From Rhodobacterales bacterium HKCCE4037 (GTDB lineage Bacteria > Pseudomonadota > Alphaproteobacteria > Rhodobacterales > Rhodobacteraceae), in the NCBI GenBank assembly GCA_015689645.1, contig WVSM01000012.1:1-64000 (forward strand): 64,000 nucleotides of DNA. The letters run 5' to 3'. How positions within the stretch are numbered: the stretch's first letter is position 1; every line of letters begins with the position of its first letter. This document shows, piece by piece, positions 8,592 to 17,312 of the stretch. The notes beneath the pieces were generated by a model. That model worked only from the letters and a program-made list of their open reading frames with translations. It did no database searches and was not told where the DNA came from. The position numbers were made by a program, and so were the translations under genes.

Positions 8592-9331
8592 TGGGACATA
8601 AGGTAAACCCGATCGGCATGCGTCTTCAGGTCAACCGGACCTGGGACAGCCGCTGGTACGCAGACACCAAGGAATACGGTGACCTGCTGCTGGAAGACAT
8701 CAAGATCCGCGAGTTCATCAAGAAGGGCTGGTGGGACCTGATCGCGAAGCGTGACAAGCGCAACCCCGGCGACGCCGGTATCGCGCGCGTCATCATCGAG
8801 CGTCCGCACAAGAAGTGCCGCGTCACGATCCACTCGGCCCGTCCGGGTGTCATCATCGGCAAGAAAGGCTCGGACATCGAAGCCCTCCGCAAGGAGCTGG
8901 CCAAGATCACCGACTCGGAACTGCACCTCAACATCGTCGAGATCCGCAAGCCCGAGCTGGACGCGCAACTGGTTGCCGAGAGCATCGCTCAGCAGCTGGA
9001 ACGCCGCGTGTCCTTCCGCCGTGCGATGAAACGTGCCGTTCAGAACGCCATGCGCATGGGTGCCCTCGGCATCCGGGTCAACGTCGCGGGCCGCCTTGGC
9101 GGCGCCGAGATCGCCCGGACCGAATGGTATCGTGAGGGCCGCGTGCCGCTTCACACCCTGCGTGCGGATATCGACTATGCACATGCCGAGGCGTCGACGC
9201 CCTACGGCATCATCGGCATCAAGACCTGGATCTTCAAAGGCGAAATCATGGAGCACGACCCGTCGGCCCGTGATCGTCGTCAGTCGGAGCTTCAGGAAGG
9301 CGGGGCCCCGCGCCCGCGCCGTGACCGCTGA
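8591..9331 (+). CDS. rpsC: Ribosomal protein S3 (uS3)
   Basis: 246 residues. It begins [20 protein letters not shown], has a KH domain with [19 protein letters not shown] and the C-terminal domain with [21 protein letters not shown]3 guards the mRNA entry tunnel and contributes to helicase activity with S4 and S5. Translationally coupled to rplV. Confidence 0.97.
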   Translation: MGHKVNPIGMRLQVNRTWDSRWYADTKEYGDLLLEDIKIREFIKKGWWDLIAKRDKRNPGDAGIARVIIERPHKKCRVTIHSARPGVIIGKKGSDIEALRKELAKITDSELHLNIVEIRKPELDAQLVAESIAQQLERRVSFRRAMKRAVQNAMRMGALGIRVNVAGRLGGAEIARTEWYREGRVPLHTLRADIDYAHAEASTPYGIIGIKTWIFKGEIMEHDPSARDRRQSELQEGGAPRPRRDR

Positions 9332-9345
9332 GGAGGTCCTGAGAG

Positions 9346-9759
9346 ATGTTGCAACCGAAACGGACAAAGTTCCGCAAGATGCACAAAGGCCGGATCAGAG
9401 GCGAAGCGAAGGGCGGGTCTGACCTGAACTTCGGCACCTTTGGCCTGAAAGCCGTGCAGCCCGAGCGCGTCACCGCGCGCCAGATCGAAGCCGCCCGCCG
9501 GGCCATGACGCGTCACATGAAGCGTCAGGGTCGCGTCTGGATCCGGATTTTCCCGGATACGCCGGTTACCTCGAAGCCCGTCGAAGTGCGTATGGGTAAG
9601 GGTAAGGGCTCGGTCGATTACTGGGCCTGCAAGGTCAAGCCCGGCCGGATCATGTTCGAGATCGACGGTGTGTCGGAAGACGTCGCACGTGAGGCCCTGC
9701 GCCTTGCCGCGATGAAGCTGCCGGTCAAGACCCGCACCGTGGTCCGCGAAGACTGGTAA
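9346..9759 (+). CDS. rplP: Ribosomal protein L16 (uL16)
   Basis: 137 residues. It begins [20 protein letters not shown] and carries [20 protein letters not shown] and [17 protein letters not shown], the loop near the A-site tRNA elbow. It is normally followed directly by rpmC; here a strong terminator follows, and rpmC is 6.7 kb away. Confidence 0.97.
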   Translation: MLQPKRTKFRKMHKGRIRGEAKGGSDLNFGTFGLKAVQPERVTARQIEAARRAMTRHMKRQGRVWIRIFPDTPVTSKPVEVRMGKGKGSVDYWACKVKPGRIMFEIDGVSEDVAREALRLAAMKLPVKTRTVVREDW

Positions 9760-9806
9760 GGACGGAGCCTGCCGCAAGCAGGACCGAACGCCGGTTTGAA
9801 AATTCA

Positions 9807-9846
9807 GATGGCCCCTGCCGAACGATCGGCGGGGGCCATCTTGTTT
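9807..9846 (+). terminator. Terminator closing the rplB-rplP block
   Basis: A 15-bp stem (9807-9821 with 9826-9840, one G-U pair), loop ACGA, then TTGTTT. Confidence 0.85.
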
Positions 9847-9848
9847 CC

Positions 9849-9863
9849 TTAATCGTCCGTTAG
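9849..9863. promoter_or_regulatory. Near-consensus CtrA box
   Basis: TTAATCGTCCGTTAG, that is TTAA-N7-TTAG, one mismatch from the CtrA consensus, ending 9 bases before the start codon at 9873. So close to the start it would act as a repressor site, if used. Confidence 0.3.
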
Positions 9864-9872
9864 CCCGGTCCC

Positions 9873-10400
9873 ATGATCGGGCACAGGCGTATTCTTTTCG
9901 GTATCGGACGCGTTGGCGCCATTGGTCTGATGGCGTTCGTGTCGATCTTCCTCGTGCGGGAAATTTTCCTGCGGAACATGCAGCCTGAACCCATCGACGG
10001 CCCGGCCCATCCGGCAAGCGATTTCGTGCTTTGCGTGAACAGGCAGGTTCGCGTTGCAAACCGGGTCGATCCCTCGGACTTCGGAACCCTGCACACGGCA
10101 CGTGTCATCGATTCTTCCAGCGCGTTCGGTGTCCTGATCGGTGGCCGTGACGTAAGAGGTCGGTGGATCATCGTCGCGGATTTCCGCCATGACCCGCCGC
10201 AGGTCTACGACATCCGTGCTGTTGCCGACCCCTCTTCAGTGGCTCTCCAGCATGGCATTGCGAATTTCAGCACCACAGCCGCGTTTCGAAGCTGTGGTGC
10301 CGAGTACATGGGACCTGTTCCGGTTCCGCCAGAAGAATGGACCACGTGGTTTGGCGATCCATTTTTCGATGCGTACCCGGGGTGGAGCCAATTGCGGTGA
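9873..10400 (+). CDS. Hypothetical membrane-anchored protein
   Basis: 175 residues. One hydrophobic segment at about residues 9-30, preceded by arginines (MIGHRRILFGIGR), suggests an N-in anchor with a periplasmic domain of about 145 residues holding two cysteines (C50, C142) that might pair. No known domain recognised. It lies alone after the rplP terminator. Confidence 0.65.
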   Translation: MIGHRRILFGIGRVGAIGLMAFVSIFLVREIFLRNMQPEPIDGPAHPASDFVLCVNRQVRVANRVDPSDFGTLHTARVIDSSSAFGVLIGGRDVRGRWIIVADFRHDPPQVYDIRAVADPSSVALQHGIANFSTTAAFRSCGAEYMGPVPVPPEEWTTWFGDPFFDAYPGWSQLR

Positions 10401-10433
10401 TCGGTTGGCTGGCGAGGGCCCGTTGCGCGCGGC

Positions 10434-11039
10434 TCAGGCGGCCTTGGCCTTGTGCCTTGCGTCGGCCTCCGCCACCTGTTTCAGCGCCGGGCGGTCCATA
10501 CAGCGGGCGAACCAGTCGCGGACGTTCGGATCATCGGGCAGCGCATCGGCGAACCATGCGAAGGGTGAGACCAGCAGCAGGTCAGCCGCGGTGTAGCGCT
10601 CGCCCATCAGGTAGGGCGCGTCGGCCAGAGCCTCGGCCAGGCGGGCGGAGATGTCCGGCATGCCGCGGAAGGTCAGGTCCAGCAGCGGGTGCGACAGCCC
10701 GGCCGCGCCGGTCACGATCACCGGCTCGACCACGTTGCCGTACCAGGCGAGCCAGCTGAGAAAGCGCCCCCGGTCGCGGTCGCCCACCTGCGGGCCGAGG
10801 CCGGCCTCGGGGAAAAGGTCGCAGAGGTAGAGGATGATCGCGTTCGATTCCCGGATCTCGACACCGTCATGGACGAGGAAGGGCACCTTGCCCTCGGGAT
10901 GCGGGCTGCGCGCGGAGGCCGGGGCGTTTTCGTCGACGGAAACGATCCTGATGTCGACGCGGTCCGCGACGCCGAGTTCGTGGACGAGTTGCACAAGACG
11001 CGAGGAGCGGCTGACAGGGGCATGGTAAAGAGTGAGCAT
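10434..11039 (-). CDS. Glutathione S-transferase family protein
   Basis: 201 residues. An N-terminal thioredoxin-like GSH-binding domain opens MLTLYHAPVSRSSRLVQLVH, with the GKVPFLV cis-Pro segment and the ESNAI motif. A C-terminal helical domain has the N-capping MGERYTAADLLL. GSTs conjugate glutathione to electrophiles. The start chosen, ATG at 11039, gives the standard length. It is divergent from the WYL/YafY regulator and shares a candidate operator with it. Confidence 0.88.
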   Translation of the reverse strand: MLTLYHAPVSRSSRLVQLVHELGVADRVDIRIVSVDENAPASARSPHPEGKVPFLVHDGVEIRESNAIILYLCDLFPEAGLGPQVGDRDRGRFLSWLAWYGNVVEPVIVTGAAGLSHPLLDLTFRGMPDISARLAEALADAPYLMGERYTAADLLLVSPFAWFADALPDDPNVRDWFARCMDRPALKQVAEADARHKAKAA

Positions 11040-11085
11040 GGGTATTTGCCTTTCGGGTTTGCTGTAGCGATGCCCGTCGATTAAC

Positions 11086-11102
11086 ACTGGCATCCTGTCA
11101 GT
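11086..11102. promoter_or_regulatory. Candidate operator between GST and YafY-type genes
   Basis: Inverted repeat ACTGGCA-TCC-TGTCAGT (11086-11102; one mismatch between arms) midway between the two divergent starts. It is the likely binding site of the YafY-type regulator. Confidence 0.5.
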
Positions 11103-11117
11103 TTCCGTCAGGACCCG

Positions 11118-11801
11118 ATGGCCCGTTCCGACCGACTTTTCCGATTGCTGCAAGCGTTGCGTACCTTGCCGCAGCCCGTCACGGCGGCGCGGCTGGCGCA
11201 AGAGACGGAGGTGTCGGAGCGCACGCTTTACCGAGATATCGAGACGTTGCGGTCGGGCGGCGCACTCATCGACGGGGCACCGGGCTATGGCTACACGCTG
11301 ACCGAAGATCCGTCGCTTCCGCCGCAGACCTTCGACCGGATGGAGATCGAGGCGCTGGTGACCGGGCTGGCGGATGCAGGGCAGCGGGGCGATGCGGAAC
11401 TGGCGGCGGCGGCGCGCTCGGCGCTCGCGAAGATCGCGGCGACCCTGCCCGAGCGGTTGCAGCGCGATATCCTGCACGCCACGCATCGGGTGTACCGCTT
11501 CAGCGCGCCTGCGGCCGAGGTCCGGGATATCGGCCTGTTCCGGCGGGCCTGCTGGGACGAGGTGGCGCTGGACATCGCTTACGTCGATCGCGCGGAGGCC
11601 GAGACGCGGCGGCGGGTGCTGCCCCTGTCCATCGTCTACGTGGATCATGACGTGGCGCTTCTGGCATGGTGCAAGCTGCGCAAGGATTTCAGGAAATTCC
11701 TGCTGTCGCGTGTCTCGGCGGTCGAAGTGACGGACGAGAGTTTCCGCCCCGAGCGCTCGCGGCTTCTACGGGAATACCTGGCGGTGCTGTACGGGGAATG
11801 A
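11118..11801 (+). CDS. YafY-type HTH/WYL transcriptional regulator
   Basis: 227 residues. The N-terminal HTH (VTAARLAQETEVSERTLYRD, then IETLRSGG) is followed by a WYL-type ligand domain (about 135-227) with RRACWDEVALDIAYVDR and RRVLPLSIVY. These regulators typically control a divergently transcribed enzyme or stress gene, here the GST 78 bases away. Effector unknown. Confidence 0.85.
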   Translation: MARSDRLFRLLQALRTLPQPVTAARLAQETEVSERTLYRDIETLRSGGALIDGAPGYGYTLTEDPSLPPQTFDRMEIEALVTGLADAGQRGDAELAAAARSALAKIAATLPERLQRDILHATHRVYRFSAPAAEVRDIGLFRRACWDEVALDIAYVDRAEAETRRRVLPLSIVYVDHDVALLAWCKLRKDFRKFLLSRVSAVEVTDESFRPERSRLLREYLAVLYGE

Positions 11802-11807
11802 CGACGG

Positions 11808-12956
11808 TCAGGCCGGCAGGCGGTCTTTCACAAGTTGCACGAGCCACGCTGCCCCATGGGCCAGCGCGTCGTCGTTGAAGTCGTATTCCGGGCTGTGAAG
11901 GGGCGCGCTGTCGCCGTTGCCGATCAGGACGAAGGCGCCGGGGGCGAGGGACAGGGCCTGTGCGAAATCCTCGGACGCACCGAGACGGTCTGCCTGGCCG
12001 TTCACGTTGGCTTGACCGAAGGTTTGCGTGGCGGCGTGGAGGGCGTGGTCGGTGGCTTCCGGGTCGTTGACGAGGGGCACGAAGACGCGGTCGTAGGTTA
12101 TCTCAGCAGTGCAGTCATGGGCGGCGGCGATGCCCTTGGCGATGCGGTGCATGGCCTCTTCGATGCGGGCGCTGACGGCATCGTCGAAATGGCGGCAGTC
12201 GCCTTCGATCCGGGCCGTGCTGGCGATGGCGTTGCGGATGTTGTCGCCCTCGATCCCGGTGACGGAGACGACGGCGAGTTGCACAGGGTCGATGTTGCGA
12301 GAGACGATGCTCTGCAGGGCAGAGACGATCTCGCAGGCGCAGAGGATCGCATCGCGGCAATCGTGGGGACGGGAGGCGTGGCCGCCGCTGCCGTGGACGG
12401 TGATGGCGAAATTGTCCTCCGCCCCCATGAAGGGGCCGGGGCGGGTGACGAAGTGACCGACGGGCAGGCCGGGCATGTTGTGCAGGCCGTAGATCTCGTC
12501 GAAAGGCAGGCGGGAACCGAGGCCGTCGCGGATCATCGCCTTCATGCCCTGGCCCCATTCCTCGGCGGGCTGGAAGACGAAGCGGATCGTGCCGGAGAAG
12601 TCTGGGTGGTGTGCCAGGTGGGCCGCCGCGCCGAGAAGAGTCGCGGTGTGCCCGTCATGGCCGCAGGCGTGCATCAGGCCGGGTGTGCGCGAGGCGTGGG
12701 GCAGGTTCGTCGTCTCGTGGATGCGCAGGCAATCCATATCGGCCCGGAGCGCTATCGTGCGATTGCCGTCGCCATTGCGGAGCGTGGCGACGACGCCGGT
12801 GCCGCCGATGCCGGTTTCGATTTCATCAATGCCGAAGGACCGAAGGTGCTTGACCACGAAGGCGGCGGTCTGCACCTCCTCGAACCCGAATTCGGGATGC
12901 TGGTGCAGGTGGCGGCGCCATGCGCGCATCTGCTGGATCAGGTCGTCGGAGATCAT
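11808..12956 (-). CDS. M20 family amidohydrolase (hippurate hydrolase-like)
   Basis: 382 residues from the ATG at 12956 (MISDDLIQQMRAWRRHLHQH); an upstream in-frame ATG at 13007 would add 17 residues. Metal-site motifs are visible: HPEFGFEE, DMDCL, HACGHDGHTATLLGAA, FQPAEEWGQGM, and GLHNMPGLPVG leading the lid domain. The family removes acyl or aryl groups from amino acids (hippurate, IAA conjugates, N-acetyl amino acids). Substrate not determinable. It converges with the YafY gene (6-base gap). Confidence 0.88.
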   Translation of the reverse strand: MISDDLIQQMRAWRRHLHQHPEFGFEEVQTAAFVVKHLRSFGIDEIETGIGGTGVVATLRNGDGNRTIALRADMDCLRIHETTNLPHASRTPGLMHACGHDGHTATLLGAAAHLAHHPDFSGTIRFVFQPAEEWGQGMKAMIRDGLGSRLPFDEIYGLHNMPGLPVGHFVTRPGPFMGAEDNFAITVHGSGGHASRPHDCRDAILCACEIVSALQSIVSRNIDPVQLAVVSVTGIEGDNIRNAIASTARIEGDCRHFDDAVSARIEEAMHRIAKGIAAAHDCTAEITYDRVFVPLVNDPEATDHALHAATQTFGQANVNGQADRLGASEDFAQALSLAPGAFVLIGNGDSAPLHSPEYDFNDDALAHGAAWLVQLVKDRLPA

Positions 12957-13031
12957 GTCGGCCTCGCTCGGGTTGCGCTCCGAATTTAGGGCACAGCCAA
13001 GCGGCATCCGAAAGTCCCGATTGTGCGTGGA

Positions 13032-13745
13032 TTATCCGCGTGGCCAGATCGCCTCGATCCCCGCGTCGAAGCGCGCCCATGTCATCGTCGCGCGGTTGCC
13101 CGCGTGGCCGTGGTAATAGGAGAGTCCGTTCGGCAGCGGCAGGCCGGCCCAGATGCGGGCGAGGTTCTGCATGAATTCGCGCCGTCCCAACGTGCCGCCC
13201 TCGAAGGCCATCAACCCGGCTTCTTCCAGCAGGATCAGGGCGAGGTCGTCCTGCACCTCCGCCGTGAAGGGTACCTCCGGCCCGTGGCCGCGCAGGCGGG
13301 CGACGCGGCGGAGCGTGTCGGGGATGAACTGGTAGCGTCCGATGGCATGGGGCTGGCCGGGGGTGGCCGCGATCCAGGCGTAGATCTCGCCAAGCGACAT
13401 CTGCGAAGGCGCGCGGGGCGGGGGAATGCGGGCGCCGTGGTTGTAGGCGTCGTAACCGGCGACCCCGGCCTCCGCCTCCGCGATCAGGGCGAAGAGGGCG
13501 GCGACCTGCCCCTGAGCGCCGCCGTTGGATGGGCGGATGCGGTCGGGGAAGGGGGCGAAGAGGCTGCCCTCCGCCCGACCGGCGAAGAGGGAGCCGGTGC
13601 CGGATGTGGAGGCCCCCGGAAGCCCTTCGAACAGGGGCGATGCGGCGCGCGTGACCAGCGGCGCCACGTCTGCCCGGACGAAGCCGGACAGGAGGAACAG
13701 GAGCGTGAGGGGCAGGAACAGAACCCCGTAGATGCGGTTCGCCAT
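13032..13745 (-). CDS. Secreted lysozyme-like protein (GH104-type)
   Basis: 237 residues. It starts MANRIYGVLFLPLTLLFLLS, a signal peptide. The lysozyme-like part (about residues 85-160) has the acidic stretch AEAEAGVAGYDAYNHG and AIGRYQFIPDTLRRVA, like the GRYQF motif of GH104 phage lysozymes and small muramidases. It probably cleaves peptidoglycan in the periplasm. A longer in-frame reading upstream overlaps the oxygenase gene and is rejected. Not part of any prophage visible here. Confidence 0.65.
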   Translation of the reverse strand: MANRIYGVLFLPLTLLFLLSGFVRADVAPLVTRAASPLFEGLPGASTSGTGSLFAGRAEGSLFAPFPDRIRPSNGGAQGQVAALFALIAEAEAGVAGYDAYNHGARIPPPRAPSQMSLGEIYAWIAATPGQPHAIGRYQFIPDTLRRVARLRGHGPEVPFTAEVQDDLALILLEEAGLMAFEGGTLGRREFMQNLARIWAGLPLPNGLSYYHGHAGNRATMTWARFDAGIEAIWPRG

Positions 13746-13844
13746 TCTGGTCGAGCCTCCGTCTAACGTGACGCAGCGATAGCGGATGGGTGTTTCGAAA
13801 GGGTTGACGTTGCGGCGGCGCGCGGCGCGCCATAGGGTCCGGCC

Positions 13845-14465
13845 ATGGCCCAGATCAAATCCCTCTTCGCGACCCGCCTCTACCACGCTAAGCTCGCCGA
13901 ATTCGGCCCGGAGGTGGATGGTGACGAACTCATGTCCTCCTGCTTTTCCATCGCCGATGACGACGAGGCGGGGCAGGAATGGTGCGAGGAGAACGGCTAT
14001 CCGGGGTATACCAGCTACGCCTCGCTGACCGACCTGCCGTGGCGCTTCCCGATCTTCGCGCAGGTGGTTGAGGCGCTGGACAAACACGTTGCCGCCTTCG
14101 CCGAGGACCTGGAGTTCGACCTGGACGGCCGCGCACTGAAGCTGGAGGATATCTGGATCAACATCCTGCCGGAGGGGGGAATCCACACCTCCCACATCCA
14201 CCCGCATTCGGTGATCTCCGGCACGACCTACGTGGCGGTGCCGCCGGGCGCGAAGTCGATCAAGCTGGAAGACCCGCGCCACGCGATGATGATGGCCGCC
14301 CCGACCCGGAAGAAGGACGCGCGCGAGGAGTTGCGGGCGTTCATCTACCCCAACCCGCAGGCGGGTGACGTGCTGCTGTGGGAGTCGTGGCTGCGGCACG
14401 AAGTGCCGATGAACATGGACGAGGACGACCGGATCAGCGTGAGTTTTAACTACGGCTGGGAGTGA
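13845..14465 (+). CDS. Putative 2-oxoglutarate/Fe(II) oxygenase (TIGR02466 type)
   Basis: 206 residues. The double-stranded beta-helix iron site is visible: HIHPHSVISGTTYVAVPPGA gives the His-x-His pair, and the third ligand is in LLWESWLRHEVPMN. The C-terminal arginine in DRISVSFNY should bind 2-oxoglutarate. Substrate unknown; members often sit near phage or polysaccharide genes. It overlaps the next open frame by 4 bases, though the preferred start of the next gene lies 69 bases on. Confidence 0.8.
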   Translation: MAQIKSLFATRLYHAKLAEFGPEVDGDELMSSCFSIADDDEAGQEWCEENGYPGYTSYASLTDLPWRFPIFAQVVEALDKHVAAFAEDLEFDLDGRALKLEDIWINILPEGGIHTSHIHPHSVISGTTYVAVPPGAKSIKLEDPRHAMMMAAPTRKKDAREELRAFIYPNPQAGDVLLWESWLRHEVPMNMDEDDRISVSFNYGWE

Positions 14466-14533
14466 ACGGATTCCTTGATAGGCACTCCGACCCGTGGTCT
14501 TGTTCGCAAAACAAGACATGGCGGAGCAGGCAC

Positions 14534-15193
14534 ATGGCGGGCGGAAACCCAATCAGTTATCTTACTGAAGCGTCGAAGCAGGAGAGTTTCGAGCACTTCA
14601 AGGCGCACATGGAACAATCCATGCTGTTCCGGAACCGCGACAAGAACCGGGAATATGCGATCGGCCGGGCGATCAAGGCGGGGATCGCGGACGGGCTTTA
14701 CGTGGAGTTCGGCGTTGCGGGCGGTGATGGCTCACGCCTGTTCGGCGAGGCGCTAGAGCCACACGGGCTTTCCCTGACAGGGTTCGACAGTTTCGAGGGG
14801 CTGGAAGAGGATTGGACCGGCATGCAGTCGGGCCGCGAGGCGGGCGCGTTCACCCAGGGCGGAACGCTGCCGAAAGTGCCCGGTAATGTCACGCTGGTCA
14901 AAGGCTGGGTTCAGGACACGCTGCCGGGCTACCTGAAAGAGACCGGAACGCGCCCTTTCGCCTTCGTGCACATGGATATGGATACCTACACGCCGACGCT
15001 TTTTGCGCTGAAGGCGATCAAGAAGCGGCTGGCGAAGGGCACGGTGATCCTGTTCGACGAGCTTTACGGCTATCCGGGCTGGCGACACCACGAATACAAG
15101 GCGCTGACCGAAGTGCTGAAAGACGACGATTACCGGTATATCAGCTTCTCGACCGAGAGCGTGGCGATCGAGATGGTGCGCAAGCCGAAGTGA
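14534..15193 (+). CDS. TylF/MycF-like SAM-dependent methyltransferase
   Basis: 219 residues from the ATG at 14534, which has a GGAG eight bases upstream. Methyltransferase motif I is YVEFGVAGGDGSRLF; the metal-binding acids lie in FVHMDMDTYTPTLFAL and LFDELYGYPGWRHHE, as in sugar O-methyltransferases of the macrocin type. The acceptor is unknown. It is co-directional with the 2OG oxygenase, perhaps a two-gene tailoring unit. Confidence 0.8.
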   Translation: MAGGNPISYLTEASKQESFEHFKAHMEQSMLFRNRDKNREYAIGRAIKAGIADGLYVEFGVAGGDGSRLFGEALEPHGLSLTGFDSFEGLEEDWTGMQSGREAGAFTQGGTLPKVPGNVTLVKGWVQDTLPGYLKETGTRPFAFVHMDMDTYTPTLFALKAIKKRLAKGTVILFDELYGYPGWRHHEYKALTEVLKDDDYRYISFSTESVAIEMVRKPK

Positions 15194-15211
15194 GCGGGCT
15201 TTAACGGCGAT

Positions 15212-15229
15212 TTAATGTAGTTACATTAA
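15212..15229. promoter_or_regulatory. Candidate BrnA operator
   Basis: TTAATGTA-GT-TACATTAA, perfect 8-base arms, ending 6 bases before the first BrnT codon. The BrnTA complex represses its own promoter in characterised systems; this dyad is well placed for that. Confidence 0.6.
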
Positions 15230-15235
15230 GCGCAG

Positions 15236-15502
15236 ATCGAGTATGATCCGGAGAAGCGGGCGAAGACGCTAGAACTGCGTGGGCTCGACATGGCTCGGGC
15301 GGGAGAGGTGTTCGAGGGGCCGCATCTGACGTTCCGTGATCGGAGGCAAGATTATGGAGAGGAACGCTGGGTCACGTTCGGTCATCTCGATGGTCGCTTG
15401 GTCACGTTTGCCTGGACTCCGCGGGGCGATGCGCTTCGGGTCATCAGTTTGAGGAAAGCCAATGGGCGGGAAGAAAAAAGATACGGAACCCGGCTTCGCT
15501 GA
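15236..15502 (+). CDS. brnT: BrnT-family ribonuclease toxin, start codon unclear
   Basis: Read in frame from codon ATC at 15236 (IEYDPEKRAKTLELRGLDMA) to the stop, this is a full-length BrnT of about 88 residues, with GRLVTFAWTPRGDALRVISL then RKANGREEKRY, the toxin core. Relatives start M-x-IEYDP, but here the codon in the Met position is GCG, preceded by an in-frame TAA. The only in-frame ATG (15290) would drop the first beta-strand. So the toxin either uses a non-standard start or has lost it. It overlaps brnA by 41 bases. Confidence 0.75.
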   Translation: MEYDPEKRAKTLELRGLDMARAGEVFEGPHLTFRDRRQDYGEERWVTFGHLDGRLVTFAWTPRGDALRVISLRKANGREEKRYGTRLR

Positions 15503-15743
15503 GGAGCAGGACCTGTTCGACCCGGCCAGCGCGCCGGATGACGACCTGCCGGACATGTCGACGCCCTACTGGCAGGAGATCATCGACAAGACACCCGTCC
15601 AGCGCGGGCGGCCTAAGGCGCTGAACCCGAAGGTTCAGGTGACGATCCGGCTGGATGCGGATGTGGTGGAGGCGTTCAAGAAGGACGGCCCGGGCTGGCA
15701 GAGCCGGATGAACGCGGCGTTGCGGAAAGCGGCGGGGGTTTGA
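15462..15743 (+). CDS. brnA: BrnA-family antitoxin
   Basis: 93 residues. The disordered acidic N-terminus should wrap the toxin; the C-terminal ribbon-helix-helix (RGRPKALNPKVQVTIRLDAD, then VVEAFKKDGPGWQSRMNAAL) binds the operator. The long overlap with brnT and the order toxin-then-antitoxin are typical of brnTA. Confidence 0.9.
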   Translation: MGGKKKDTEPGFAEEQDLFDPASAPDDDLPDMSTPYWQEIIDKTPVQRGRPKALNPKVQVTIRLDADVVEAFKKDGPGWQSRMNAALRKAAGV

Positions 15744-15757
15744 GGGGGAAGGCGGTG

Positions 15758-16225
15758 CTAGGTTTGAACCAGTTCTATGAAGCTAATCATGTCTGTCGAC
15801 GGAATCTTGCACTTACAATGGAAAATTTCCTTGTCGTGATCGAGGATGGATACACTGTCACAGTCCGAAAGTAGTGCGAGTGTGGTGGCTGTTTTGCTAC
15901 CTGGATTTGGCACTCCTAACCCTACACCAATGTATTTGCCGATGAAGCTTGCGGTATTGATTAACGAAAGACTGAATGGGCCATCTTCAAAACCATTGAA
16001 GAGTATATCAATCCGAGAAGGTGTACGTCGAAAAATGCTTCCCCATCTCCACCCGTCGCGAAAAAAGACCAACCAAAAAACTCTTCGATCAGGATCGAAA
16101 TGCACGAAGATCTGCTGTTCGCTTCCCTCGTCCCAGCGGTTCATCAATGTCGGGACAATATGGTCTTCCGACCCCATGAACGGACGTAGGGCAAACGACC
16201 ACCTGTTTTTGGGTTCATCGCTCAT
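15758..16225 (-). CDS. Hypothetical protein, A/T-rich
   Basis: 155 residues, cytoplasmic. No recognised domain. The region 15760-16310 is noticeably more A/T-rich than its neighbours and codon use differs, so it looks horizontally acquired. An opposite-strand frame of 128 residues (15846-16232) overlaps it; the minus-strand reading is the more protein-like (balanced hydrophobic core and acidic surface) but neither is proven. Confidence 0.5.
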   Translation of the reverse strand: MSDEPKNRWSFALRPFMGSEDHIVPTLMNRWDEGSEQQIFVHFDPDRRVFWLVFFRDGWRWGSIFRRTPSRIDILFNGFEDGPFSLSLINTASFIGKYIGVGLGVPNPGSKTATTLALLSDCDSVSILDHDKEIFHCKCKIPSTDMISFIELVQT

Positions 16226-16310
16226 CCATTAAAATCCCTCGGCACTTCTTTCCCCAAGACATCGCATTTACAGGGCCCCTTGAGTAGAGAGCTTACCGGA
16301 ACAAATCTTG

Positions 16311-16339
16311 TTGCCAACTGCCCCCAACCCCCCTATACG
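16311..16339 (+). promoter_or_regulatory. Promoter of the rpmC block
   Basis: -35 TTGCCA (16311-16316), 17-base spacer, -10 TATACG (16334-16339), nearly identical to the rpsJ promoter, and also followed by a C-rich initial transcribed region. A CACGGGA/TCCCGTG dyad lies in the leader. Confidence 0.7.
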
Positions 16340-16423
16340 GCCCCCTCATTCACCGAACTCCACGGGAATCAGTCGTGACCCTGGCGACAGGGGCGCTCCC
16401 GTGATGTTGAAAGGAAAAAGGCG

Positions 16424-16630
16424 ATGAACGCCCAGGAATTGCGTGACAAGACGCCGGACCAGCTTCGTGATGAGCTGACGGCGCTCAAGAAGGAGGCCTT
16501 CAACCTCCGCTTCCAGCAGGCCACCGGCCAGCTCGAAAACACCGCCCGCATGCGTCAGGTTCGCCGCGACGCCGCGCGCGTGAAGACCATTCTGAACGAA
16601 AAAGCGGCCGCTGCCGCAGCGGAGGCCTGA
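16424..16630 (+). CDS. rpmC: Ribosomal protein L29 (uL29)
   Basis: 68 residues, two-helix hairpin protein: [20 protein letters not shown], then [21 protein letters not shown]29 sits beside L23 at the tunnel exit. First gene of the third ribosomal block; the Ala-rich C-terminus is typical of alphaproteobacteria. rpsQ starts three bases on. Confidence 0.96.
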   Translation: MNAQELRDKTPDQLRDELTALKKEAFNLRFQQATGQLENTARMRQVRRDAARVKTILNEKAAAAAAEA

Positions 16631-16633
16631 TCT

Positions 16634-16864
16634 ATGCCCAAGCGTATTTTGACCGGCACCGTGACCAGCGACGCCAACGAACAGACCGTGACCGTTTCCG
16701 TGGAGCGCCGCTTCAAGCACCCGGTCATGCAGAAGACCATCCGGAAGTCCAAGAAGTATCGGGCGCACGATCCGGAAAACACCTTCAAGGTGGGTGACAC
16801 CGTCCGTATCCAGGAATGTGCACCTGTCTCGAAAACCAAGCGCTGGGAGGTGATCGTCGCCTGA
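16634..16864 (+). CDS. rpsQ: Ribosomal protein S17 (uS17)
   Basis: 76 residues, OB-fold primary binding protein of 16S rRNA. It begins [20 protein letters not shown] and has [20 protein letters not shown]. Normal length. A 78-base gap to rplN follows. Confidence 0.96.
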   Translation: MPKRILTGTVTSDANEQTVTVSVERRFKHPVMQKTIRKSKKYRAHDPENTFKVGDTVRIQECAPVSKTKRWEVIVA

Positions 16865-16942
16865 CGACCACATTCCGGTTTGATCGAAACCCCCGGGCCA
16901 ATGTGCTGAACACGCCGGTCCGGGACGTCGGGAGAAACCAAT

Positions 16943-17311
16943 ATGATCCAGATGCAGACCAATCTGGATGTTGCTGACAACAGCGGCGCTCGCCGCGTTC
17001 AGTGCATCAAGGTCCTGGGTGGTTCCAAACGCAAGTACGCCTCCGTTGGCGACATCATCGTGGTGTCGGTCAAGGAGGCTATTCCGCGTGGCCGCGTGAA
17101 GAAGGGGGACGTCCGCAAGGCAGTCGTCGTTCGCACCGCCAAGGAAGTGCGTCGTGACGATGGCACCGCCATCCGCTTCGACCGCAACGCCGCCGTCATC
17201 CTCAACAACAACAACGAGCCGGTCGGCACCCGTATCTTCGGGCCGGTGGTTCGTGAGCTGCGCGCGAAGAACTTCATGAAGATCATCTCGCTCGCGCCGG
17301 AGGTGCTGTAA
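16943..17311 (+). CDS. rplN: Ribosomal protein L14 (uL14)
   Basis: 122 residues, exactly the canonical length. It begins [20 protein letters not shown] and ends with [21 protein letters not shown]14 forms an inter-subunit bridge and is the docking site of the silencing factor RsfS. rplX starts one base after the stop. Confidence 0.97.
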   Translation: MIQMQTNLDVADNSGARRVQCIKVLGGSKRKYASVGDIIVVSVKEAIPRGRVKKGDVRKAVVVRTAKEVRRDDGTAIRFDRNAAVILNNNNEPVGTRIFGPVVRELRAKNFMKIISLAPEVL

Positions 17312-17312
17312 G

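Noticed and set aside
11835-12989. 384-residue plus-strand frame opposite the M20 hydrolase
   Set aside because: The minus strand carries all metal-binding motifs of the family.
13746-14552. Long N-terminal extension of the lysozyme-like gene
   Set aside because: It is the antisense of the 2OG oxygenase; a signal peptide begins at 13745.
13032-15193. Prophage remnant around the lysozyme-like gene
   Set aside because: No other phage gene is nearby; the neighbouring oxygenase and methyltransferase have chromosomal composition.
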